Under the pieces are notes generated by a model. It was not told where the DNA came from and made no database searches. It saw only the letters and a list, made by a program, of their open reading frames with translations. Positions 25,708 through 38,500 of a stretch of 64,000 bases of DNA are shown piece after piece. Every line of letters starts with the position of its first letter. Within the stretch, counting starts at the first letter, position 1. A program made the translations under genes and the position numbers. The DNA comes from Hybos culiciformis (lineage: Eukaryota > Arthropoda > Insecta > Diptera > Hybotidae), in the NCBI GenBank assembly GCA_964007475.1, contig OZ023274.1, positions 83,029,303 to 83,093,302 on the forward strand, in the 5' to 3' direction.

Positions 25708-28700
25708 GTAAGAATATTTTAATTAATTTATTCTCTTTTTTTAACTATTTAGTATAAATTTTATAAATTTACAAAATTTTATGAGATAAGATTCAAATGG
25801 TCCAATTAAAGTGCCAAATTGTATAAAGTACGTATGTATATAAAGGAGGAGTGAAAAGTTTAAGTCAAGTTATTGACAAAAAGTTTTTTTTATAAGTTAG
25901 AAGATCCAAAATTATTAAATTTTTTTTCTTAACAAACAACGTTAATGAAATTTTTCAATTATTCTACAAATCTCTTAATTTAGAATTAAAGCTAGGTACG
26001 GGGTACCCACACAAATAATATACTTATCTGAATAAAATGAAAATGATGAACAAATGTGCATAATTTTCTTGGAGATATAAATTTCAAATTTAAAAAATAA
26101 AAGTTTTTTTCGTTTTGGAAAATTTAAAAAATGTTTCTATTATTTTTTTTTTTTACTATGGTACTATTTCAATTTCACTGTACCTCTGTATGTATTTCAT
26201 TTTTTTCGCCGCAAAATTGATGTTTTTTAAAAGAATATAATGAAATATTAATCAAAAGTTCTTTGGAAATCCTATTTTTTTTTTTATTTATAATTTATGT
26301 TTTGTGAAAAACACATGTTACCAAAATAATATTCATAATATAAAATAAATATACTTGATGGTAAGAATATCATTGGAAATGTAAGAATAAATTTTTTTAA
26401 ATATAATTAGACTTCATGTTTTTGTGCGAAATTTGAAAATAATATTAAATGTCATTATATAAATTGTTATATAATAATAATTTGAAGCCTTAAATTTCAA
26501 TTGAATTATGTATGTATATGTAAGTACATATTTGGTTTAAAAAATTCAATTTCTTTTCAATTTAATTTTTTTTTTAAATTTAAAATTAGATTAAAGTTAA
26601 AGCCTTATTTTTAATTTTTTTTTTTCAAGAATAATCAATCTTTCTCTTCAAATTCATTTTAAAGTTAAAATTTGGTGGATAAGTTTAATAAAAAAAAATT
26701 GAGATATCAATGATATGTTGCATTATCTAAAACCGTATACATCAGGACCTAAATTATTAATGACATATGTATCTTATCTACATATCTACAATGTACATAG
26801 GTATCTATATTATACATACAGATATATTTCTTATGCAAATACATGCTTTTCAAAATGAAATTTAATTATATTTTCGTATGTGTACTTCTCTTTTATATTT
26901 TATATACATACATATATTATTATCTAACAATACACTTGTTCAAATAGAACGAGTGGATAAGATTGCATTGAACCTAAGTGAAGAAAATAAATGAGGACAA
27001 GCACTATATATACACATTTGCATACTACACTATACCCATCATAGGATATTATAATTTTTTTTTGTTTTATATATTATATTTGCTGAAATCCTCATTTTAT
27101 ATATGAAATATAGTTTTAAACTTTTTTAATTATCCTTCAAAACTTTTCCGAGAAAAAAGAATTTTTTTTTTTGCTATTTATTTTGCAAAGCATCTAGAAT
27201 TTAATATTAAAGACGTTAAAAAGTTTTACTTCTACTTAGTTCTATTTATGAATTTGAATAATAAAGAAAAAAATGTTTTTTTATGAATTTTCTTGACTAT
27301 GATTAATAATTGGTTAGCGTTGTATTATGTATGTTCTTTTTGTTTTCATACATAAAACTTTGTAGCCATAACATCAGGTTATATAATTTGAAAAATTTGA
27401 CATCTCCTTGTAAGAAATGTGCTATTTCCTATTTGCAGTCATTTTTTGCTAAAATAAAACGAATATGCTAATCAAAATTAAATATTCTATTTGAAAAATA
27501 AATAATTGCAGTGGTAATATAAAATTTTTAAGAAACTAAATTTTTGGGTACATCATGTTTCTGTACATTTTATATATATAATTATACTTATACGTTCACA
27601 TAAATATCAAGAATATAAAGAATTCCATGGAGACACACTTATAGAAGTATTGGGATCACAATTTTCACCTTGAAACTTTACTGGTAAAAAAACTTTTGAA
27701 GCTAAAAACAAAAGAAGAAAATTCAAAGCACAACATCACATTAATGGATAAAATTTCTAAAACATTTTGTATGTGCTGTTATAGATTGGACGTCCTAAGC
27801 TCAGCAGGTTTTAGTGCCCTTTTTAAAACTTTTATATACATTTCTTTAATTTCAAATTGAAATCCAAGTAATTTTCAAAAATAGTTTATAGTTTTGTTAT
27901 TAAAAAAAAATAGAAAGCCCCAATATTTTGCTTTATATATTAATGTTAACCCAGAATGATTTTTTGAATACATTGTAAAGAGTGTAGTAGTAAATTAGTA
28001 CTAAAAAAATTCCCAAAATTAAATTCATGTCATATGTGTTGGCACATGACGTTAGTTTAATTAACTTTCAATAAAGACACACAATGTTATTCTATTTAAA
28101 AAAAATACATATTTTTCGAATAAAATATTATTAAAAAAAAATATATTTTTTATTATAAAATGTATATTCCTACGGATATATCGAAAATTAATTTATACGA
28201 AAGTACTGATTTTAAAATATCGTTTCACATTTCTGATATGTACTCGTACTCTTCTACAATTTATTTAAAATTCGTTTTGAATTATTATATACATCATAAC
28301 TGATGCGAATGAGCGTTGCCATACCACACTCACTCCATAAAAAGCGTTCACGAGCCTCAGTTGACAATATCTCCGATATTAGCATACCAACCTACGAATT
28401 TTTATTTTCGGGTTTGAATTTCAAAAAAATCTACGAACTTTTTCAACTACATAAAAAAATATTTAGAAGAATTAAGTAGAAAATTTTCGGGTTGAAATTT
28501 ACAAAAATTAAAATTGCAAAAACGTATAAGGTTTATTTGATTTTTTTCTCTTCAAATCAATTTAATTTTTTGTACTCTAATTAAATAATGATTTTTATAT
28601 TTTTAACTTTTTATTTTTTACAACTAGGGAATAAAAACAAAAAATTTCAATAAATATTCTAGTTTTCATTAAAAAAATATATAGAACCTATTTTAAATGA

Positions 28701-31700
28701 CTTTGTAACTCTATATAAATTAATTTTATATATGTATAAAAGAAAGGAAGAAATTAGATAATTTTTTTTTTTTTGGCTCAAATAAAATTAAATACAAAAT
28801 GTATTTTCTTTTATCATTATTTTTAATTAAAAATTATTATTTTGTTTACAAAGGTAAAAATTTACCATGCGGAAGGAAAAGGAAACATGGTCTCATTAAA
28901 ATTTATTTTTATTCGTAAAAAAAAAAATATTTTTTTTTTTTTTGAAGGAAAACTATATTTATATTTTCTTTTAATAATTGTCATATTTTCGGGTTAACAA
29001 ATAAAATATATGAAAAAAAATAAATATATTACAGCTACTTAGTTACATATTAAAAAACGTAGGACGTTCATTACGAATTTTTGACCAAGATAGCAACAGT
29101 AGTTTTACTTTGACCAATTATCATTGTCGACCTACCGTAGGATTATATGAATATTAATTAATTTATTTGTAGAAAAAATTGTCGCAAGAGCAAACAAATA
29201 ATGTTGGGTCAACAAAATTCTGAGTAGAAATTATTATTTTGTAAATTATTTACTTTAAAAAAAATTCTTTAATAACAAACTTTACATCAAATTAGATATT
29301 GTTGACTGCAATTTTAATAATGTAAGATTGATTTGTTTTTTTTTTATTTTTTTTTAAATTACAATATTTTTACGTCAGACAACCGATAAATTACAATGAA
29401 CATTACTTAATCGATAAATATAAAATTTTTGTTCACAATAGAGGCCTAATTTAAAAAAAAAAATTTATTTGACAAGCTTAAAAATTTTGTATTTTTAGAT
29501 ACTGCCAAAAACAATATATTGATAATAATTATTGATTTGCCTTTTTTATATTTGAAAAATTTTATTTTCCTTATTGAAAATATTTTAATATTCCTCTAAG
29601 AAGCTCCGTTTACAGATACAAAATGTATTATATATTATATACAGTAAATAGTAGTACGTATTGCAATAGGTATATTTGTTATATTTATGTAGAATTCAGG
29701 TACTTTTATATGTATACTTCATGTTAAATAAAATAAAAAGAAAATAGAAAGAATTATTTAAAGTAAGGAATAAATGTAAACAAATGAAACATTTTTTTAA
29801 ATGATAATAAACTTTTTCACGGTATAGATAAACAGTGTTGTAAGTAGTATAAAATTGCTTTAATTTACTAAAAAAACGCTTCGAAAAATACCTAGTTATA
29901 TTTAAATTATAATATCATTTGCTTGTCTAAAGTTATGATAATGTTTGTGTTGCAATTAATAATATAAGAGCTGCCAAATTATCATATCGGAGAAAATGTA
30001 TATAATACTCACAAGCTTTTTAATACAGATATCTATGTTGGCCCAGAGATAAGAGTTACCAAAAAAGATTTGATCAACGGTAAAAGCTGAGTATATATAT
30101 ATAGATTAGATTTTCTCATTTACTGTAACTACATCTAAAAATTTTTGAATTAATATTTTGAGACATAAACATTAAAGAAACAGTTCATTTAGTTGAATAT
30201 ATTTTTTAATATATAGTATATTTTTAAAATATTTATTTGGCTTGTTAAAACGATAACAAACTTTTTGACAAAAACCAATATAATCTTATAATCTCTTTTT
30301 GCAACACCTATTCAAATCAGAGTTTCGTGACGCTTTTTTTTAGTACTTTTCATAACAATACTGATTTTTTAATGTACAACACTGTATATTTATTATTGTC
30401 TTCTATTATAAATATTTGTATATTGTAACAGCAAAATTTAAAGGACATTGTATTGTGTAAATAAAAATAGGTGTCCTATTTAAAGACTTAAATTTATTTC
30501 TATGTACATATTAAATAACGACAAATCTTATGCATAGGAGTATTTTAAACTAAAAATTTCAATATTTTATTTTTCGTTTAAAGCTAAAACAGAATAATAT
30601 CATATACTATTTAAATAGCAATCAGGATCTATGTGACTGAAAATGTTCTGAAGCTATATACAACATTAGACAATTATTATAAGCCAGAAGGTATTTTCAG
30701 TAGAAATTAATTTCAGAAAATTTCTGGATTTTTTTTTTTAGATGATGAAACACAGATATTTTATTTTATGAAAATTTCATAAGAGATAAAAATTCTTTAT
30801 TGGAAGGATAACTTTGGAAAGGGAAACAAGTATTTTTAATAATTTTTCTCAGTGATGGAAACTGCTTATATAATAATTCTATAAAATTAAAAATAAATTT
30901 TTCAGTGAAGAAAAATTGTACATTTAATAAATATTTACAAAACTTAAAGAACTTGCGAGAAAAATGAATTCGTTCCCCATGGAAATGAAAATTTTTCTTC
31001 TACACTTCATTCTTTACAAAAACATATTTTTTTGTTCCTGTTTTCTTTATGGCAATCGACTCAACCAACTTTTGAAAAAGAGTATTCTTCGTAATTTAGG
31101 TAGTATAGAGGAGCTTAAATAAATTTTTTTTTTTTTTTAAATATTCTAATTTCAATTTTTAATGCATATTTTATACAATATCTTTATATTTTTCTCTTCA
31201 TAGAGTAATTTTTTTAATTAAAATACGTATAACATATTATTATATAAAAAAAGAAAGAAAAGGAAATTATGAAGCAATAATCATTAGCATATATATATAT
31301 TATATACGTATTTCCAACGAAATTCATAAAGATACTTATGTACTATGTATAAAAAATTTTTAATGTTATGAAACATAAGGTAACATAATATTTAATTGAA
31401 AAGTTGAAAAATAATATTTCTCTCTTATTTTTATACAAATTTAATTTATAAGACTTCTTCAACATTATTTTGTACCCACAATTTTTTGTAGATAGCTAAC
31501 AAGAATATATGGATTTGATTCCTGTGTATATCAATCATAATTCTATATAAAATGGAAATCTAGAGTGAGCATTTAAGAAAACACTGTTCTAAGAATTTTT
31601 GTTTTATTTTATTCAATGAGAGTCCTTCTTTAAGTATTATACCAAAGCTTTTCATATTTAAATGGAAGTTTGAAGTTTCTATAGTTAGTTATAGTTACTT

Positions 31701-34700
31701 AGTTTCTTTTTGTGACGATTGAGTTAAGAATGAAATATTAAAAATTATAGTGGAACGATACAATTCAAAAATAACTCATATTATTTGTAATTAAATCTAA
31801 AAGTATCAGCTGGCTTAAATTTTACCTTATTTTAAGCTTGATCCTTAGTTTTAAACATTATTAAATAATTTTTACATGGATTTCAATATTTTTAGAATTT
31901 TTGTTTTTTTTTTTTTTATGTAAATAAGATAGAGTTTTTTTTTTTAGATAAACATCTATATTTATATGAGATTTAAGAGTATAATTGAAATTTTGAAAGG
32001 ATTGGCATTTGGCAATAATGATTATGTTTATTTTTCTTAAACCATCTTTATACAGCAGTTTTGAAGTTGTACAAGCTAAAGAATATTTCTTATATTTTTT
32101 ATTTATTTTTATTCTAAATATAGAAAATATCTTTTTTTTTCTTTCAATATTTCAATTTTTCTTTCGTTTTTTGGATTAATTTTTTTTCACAAAATTTTAA
32201 TATTACATCAATGTTTATGTCCATAAAAATACAAATAGTCACTATATTTGTTAACGTCCAAGAAAAAATACTGTAATAGGGTATTGTAATCACTTATTGT
32301 GCAAATATCCATAATTGAAAGTTTTCCAAAATAAAATTTGTAAGATTAAATGATTAGAATTCGAATGTTCTCGAAAGCTTCACCAGATATTTTACTTTTA
32401 ATTGACATTTTTAAGTTTTTCCGTATTAAATTATACTTTTTTAAAACAAGAATATCTGGTTTTCTAAAAAGTAGTAGTACACTTTACAGAATGACTAAAT
32501 GTCATTTTTGTCAATTATTTTTGTGCTAATCAAATAAACGAAATTTCTTTACCCAGCACCCTAAAAAAAAAGGAGAAGAAAAATACACAAAAAAAAAAAA
32601 CATAGAAGAAAAAAAAAATTAAAAAAAAAAAAAAAGGAATAATAAATAATATTTTTATTGTCAAATATTGCTCAAAGCGGTTTTATTATAAATTTATGAA
32701 AGAAGAAAAAAAAATTCTTGACACTTTTTTTTTGTCTTCTTCTATTTTTAACATTCAAGCAGCATTGTTTTTACGTTTAGTTTTATTTTTTATTGTTTTT
32801 TTTTTTCTATGGAAAACAAAAAAATATGGAAAAACCAGAACAATTTTTTTTATATAGTTTTTCTAGTGTTGTTGCACTTCTTTTTTTTTTTTTTTTTTGT
32901 TTTTCTTTTCTTCTTGATGGAAAAATAGAAGAAAATAAAAGTGTGACAAATCTAAAAATAAAGATTAAAACAATTTTTACAATTCTTCAGTTTTTTTTAT
33001 TTTTATTTCATTTTTATTTTTCATAGAATTTTTACTATACGTATATATAGATTTTCAACTTCCAAACAGTAAAAGACAAAATTTATTGACATAGTTTCCT
33101 ACTTAAGTGAACTAAAATTTCCACTAAAGAAAACCCTGTAATAATAACTGAAGGGGTACATCCGTACATCTATGAATCGAAATTTGGATAGTTTGATTTA
33201 TTGTATATAGAAAAATTTCCTGCTTTTCTGGTTTTCATAGTGTTCTGGTTCATAGTGTTTAATTCAACGTTTAATAAACGTACACATATAGTAACGTGTA
33301 TGGTGTGTAGAAACTGAGTATAAGGTACACTGTATACAATCAATCTTCTTTAATTAGAGTTAATCCAAATTACAACCAAAATCAAAAATACCTTGTTGAC
33401 TTGTGATCACAATAAAATTGATGCTATGGTTATATTACAATCAACTAATTAGAATTACTATGAGAGAAAAATTATTAAAACCAGAAGAATAATGAACTCA
33501 CGCAATGCTAGATTAATAGATTCTATTGAAATTTAATATTTCATTAGAATATAAAATTACCTTATACACCTTATATACACCTTAAATACATGAAGTAAAC
33601 GCATATTTTGGCAATTAAAAGATCAAAAGTGACTAAATATATATTTTCTTTTTATAATCTAAGAAATGTTTTCACCACAAAACCACAACGTACACTTACT
33701 CTAATTTTTTCAAACACTCTCTAACTTATATATTATGCTGCAAAAACTAAAAAAAAAAAAACATTGTAGTAGCATTAATTAAAATGTAAAAAAAAACAAA
33801 ATGTTCTTGAGTATATAAAAATTCAGGTGAATTGAATAAGGGTTTTTCATAGTTTTTTTCATTAATGAAAAAAATACAAAAAAAAAAAGTTTGGCGTCTA
33901 TAACCACTTGCATAACTTTTGCACAATTTTATTCTTTGCAGCACTAAAAAAAAGAAAAACAGAAAAATAGGAAATAAAGTATTTATAATGCAAAAGGAAA
34001 ATATGAAAACCCACAAAAAAGTCAACAACCTCTTATGTAATTTATATTTTATAAATATTTTACACTGCATATATAATGTAATTACAATTCTGTAAATATA
34101 TTAGAGAGTTGAGAAAATTTTTATTCTATTCTAGACAGAAGTTAAGATTGACACCAAGTCAAAAATCAATGTCTCAAGTTTACCAATTCATTTTTCTAAT
34201 TTATAAATTAAATGGTTAAAAAAAATCTGTCATTTAGACATAAATTTTGAATCAGTTTTGAATTACATGAAAATTAAAAAGTTTAAACAAAGTATAATTT
34301 TTAATTACCACGAAACATTTATATGATTAAAAAGTTGAAAAAGAAAAAGTTAAAAAGTTAAAAAGAAACATAAATAATTTTTTTAATTTTCTCTTTTTCT
34401 TTTGACTGATTGATGTATGTTCTGTTTATACTTATATATTTTTCCTTTATTTTATGTTCATCAGTCAAAGGTAACACAGGTTATATTTACACTAACTATA
34501 AACTACATAACTTCTATTGCGTCTAAGATCATATTGAATTTAAATTATTTCAAATAATGTTGAAAAATAAATTTCAAATTTTTTTTTCAAAAGAATGTAG
34601 GTACTATAATAGTTATTTGAAAAAAAAAAAAAAAAATAATAATTTGGCTAACCACTAAAATTAGGATTGCACTATGAATAATGTTAACCTGATTAAAATT

Positions 34701-35546
34701 TATTTTTTTTTTTTTTGGAAATATTCCAAATGAAAATTAATTCAAGAAAAATTATAAGTAAAAAAAATTTGGGAAATGAATTAACATAATCAATCTTGGG
34801 ATAATTTCATTAGCATGTTAGATTATAATAATTTAACTGTTTCATCCTTGAAATACAAATATGTATAAATATAATTATAAAATACACATATAAATAATGT
34901 AGGCATAAAAAGCTAAGAAAAATACTGAAAATAATAAAAACAATTTTTTTTTATATCGCTTTAAATTTAATGTGCAATAAAAAACATTGTATAGTTTTGT
35001 TGAAATTTTCTGCATTTCTACATTTCCTTTTGAATTATGCATTTTATTTGCTATCGTCATCATTCAGTTCTCTTGAATGTTTTTCTGTCATTAAACCAGA
35101 TATTATTATAGTGCAATTAAAATACAACTACGATGTTGTATAAAAGATGTCAAGGATGAAGATCAAATTTTATTTTTATTTTTTATTTATTTTTTAAATT
35201 CTAAATGAAGTCGAAAACAATGTTTAATATTATGTACAAGAGTATATATTTATATAATTAGAATATAAGTTGAAATTTAACTTAAAATAAAATTGCTTAT
35301 TAATTAGTTTCAAGAATTATTCTTTCATACATAATTGAATTGTAAGCGCCGATTTCAAAAATAATTTAAACTTATTCTAAATTAGATGCTTGGAGCGTTT
35401 AGTTCATTATTTCAACAAATTTAAGCTTTATACTTTTTGAATTAATTTAACAAGTTTACATCAAAATAATAAATACTTTCCTCTTCGATACACTGGAATG
35501 GAAGATATTAGATTTGCCCAATATCTCTGTGTTGACGATTTAAATA

Positions 35547-35587
<41 letters not shown>

Positions 35588-38500
35588 TTCAATTTTAGCT
35601 TTAAAAGAACCTTTTTTTAGGCTAAAATTCTAAGAAATATTTATATATGAAATGACTTCATCGTAATAATCTGATTAGAAAATTATTTCAATTTCAATGA
35701 AAATTTAAAATTGGAAAAACATTATTATTTATGTATGTATGTACGATATGTACAATTTATACATATAAGTACATATATTAGTCCATTATAATGTAAATAT
35801 TGAAAAATTCCTCATTTTGTTAATATAATATTTTTTTAATCTCCTTTTTGAGGTAAGGATACGTGGTGTGCATAACGTGTACGGTACATACATACATAAA
35901 TAGATATGTACATACATTTAAATTTTGAATGATGTTTATTATTATGTTCAATGTTATTTAAATATTATCATTATCATCATTAGAAAAATAAACATATCAT
36001 TAAGTTCTTGCTTGTTTGCTTCATAAAAGTTTCATTTATTTGAGGATGCTTTTAGTTTTTAATATTTAATAATGGCATATGATGCTATGTACAAATATGT
36101 TTAACCTCAGCTTTTAATATGTATCGTATCCATCGTATGTAATTTACATAGAATTTTCCATATATTTATTTATTTTTTTTTTTTTTTTTTTTTTATAAAT
36201 AAAGTATTTTTCTGGCATTTGTAGTACCATCTCATTAAAACCGCGCACAGACTAGATGATCTAGAGAGGGTAAAAATTTATTTTATAATTTTATACTTCT
36301 ATGTAATATTTTTATTAAACATTTGATATTTTAATTTGGTTTCATGGAAGCTAAAAATATTCAGATCAAATCATTCCGGTGTAAAATAAAACAAAATAAC
36401 ATTTAGTTTTTTTTTTTTAAATTAAAGTTCACTAGGAGTTGGAAGTTCGAGAAAAAAAATGAATAAGTTGATTTTCTACATTAATAGTACTTCATTTCCA
36501 AACACTCAAGTCAAAAATTAGAACAAAATGAAAAATTGACATTAAAAAATAAATAAAAGAGTTTTATGAAAATTAAAGTTGTTTTCTTTAATTTTAACTT
36601 AAAATTATCAGAATTTTTTTTCTAAAATAAGTATTACTAAATCAGATTTGTTTCTTCTTTGTAGTAATTGTAAAAATAATGTTTAAACAAAAAAAATAAA
36701 TATATATTCATGTCAACTTGAAACTTCTCAAAACTTCACTATAACTAAAGCTTTGACCTCCTTAACAATATTGTACTATTATTTTTAATTTTGTTTTAAT
36801 ACAGTTTTTAGTACCTACACAAGTTTGTACAATAATTATTACGTTATTATGTTCTGTACAAAATTTAGTGTTAAAGTTTTTATTATATTATTTTCTTAAA
36901 ACAATTAGAAAATTATAGTAAAATTTTCTTTTTTATATAAACAAAAATAAAATTTTGCACTTGATTTGAGTGGAGCTTCTTTGTTTTTGAAGAGACTTGT
37001 AAATTTAAACAAAAACATTAAACATTTAAAGGGCAATTAATATGTACAAAAATTAGTATATCGCGTATACAGAGGACAGAACGAGAAGCAACATAAAAAA
37101 AAAAAAACAAAGTTTAACCATGAAAACGAAAAAACTGATAGAAAATTATTCATAAAAAAAAAGAAGAAAAATCATCATCATTATAATCCTTGAACATCAT
37201 TAAAAGAAAATTTTCATGCTTACTTTTAAACTTTTTGCACATAATTATTTTTTTTTCGATTTTTCTTTTTTTAGCTTGACGTTGTACGGTTTTTTACTTT
37301 ATTTTTATTTTATATAACTTTTATTCTTTCCTTTTTTTATGCTATTATATGTTTTTGGAGCTGCTGAACACATTTGTGTTAAAAATTTACATTATTTTTT
37401 TTTTGTTTTTGAAAAAAAAAAATATTACATAACTAAGTGAATATGTGTGACTTAATGAACTCTTAAAAGCATTTTAATAATCCTTTATTTTTTATGCTGT
37501 TTTTTTTTTCTAACTTCAAAGCTTTTTTATTTTTTATTTAAAAAATAATAAATTATCCTTCAAAGTATGTGGAAGTGAAGAGTTTTACATACAAAAAAAA
37601 AAATTGGTTTTGAAGAATTATGTATTTTTTTTTTTTTGAAGAGCTCGTTTTTCCGCTGCACTCATTTGAATTATTAAATTTTTAATCATTTTAGTATTTA
37701 TGTATTTATTAATTTATTATGAAATTTTAATTTAGTGTAGTTGCAGAGAAAAATGCAATGAATCGAAGGCTCATTGCATTTTCTTACTCTAAAAGACAAA
37801 TTTATTGTATACCTCTATTGGGGCGACCAACTGAGGAGTATGTTATTATGATTTGTTTTCGAATTGAGAAATTATTTTCTTCATTTTAAGCTAATATACA
37901 GCTGACACATTTGATACACATTTATAATTATTATATTCTTATACATATTTTAATTTTACTCTAGAATTATTTTAGCGTAAATCATTTTAATTTCAATATA
38001 AAATTAGAAAAACACGGTGAACAAGATATTGATATAAAAACGAAGTGTTTTTTTTTATTTTTATTGTAAATTTACATAATATAGAGTTATATCGATAAAT
38101 GTGAAGTAAACCTTAACTTAAATTTGCTTATCATTAAATTTGCATACATAATACTTATATTCTCTATCTTTGCATAATCAATACCCTTATGGATTAAAAT
38201 TTATTTTCGTGGTGAAGCTTATTTTATTTTAGCAGCATATGTGAAAAATATTTATATATATACTTATATATAAAATTATTAAATGATTTTGGGAATTTTC
38301 CTCATATCAACTTAAAATATTCAAATTATGATAATGTGAAACACCAAAACACTTTTCATGTTTCTAACCAAAATAGTTTAATTTTAAATTCATATTCCAC
38401 TGTGCAGTGGATTCTCGTTCACCAAAATTGGTTTTTCACTTTAATTATAATTATAATTTAATGTTTTATGCACACACATAATAGTTAACTATAAAATTAT

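Noticed and set aside
33747..34070. 107-residue Phe-rich frame on -
   Set aside because: Its Phe runs come from poly-T on that strand, and no conserved motif is present.
37745..37790. Possible microRNA hairpin
   Set aside because: The stem is only about 15 bp and does not extend to the roughly 30 bp expected of a precursor.
38398..38411. Small palindrome CCACTGTGCAGTGG
   Set aside because: A 14-bp palindrome is too short to support a function on its own, and no second copy was found.
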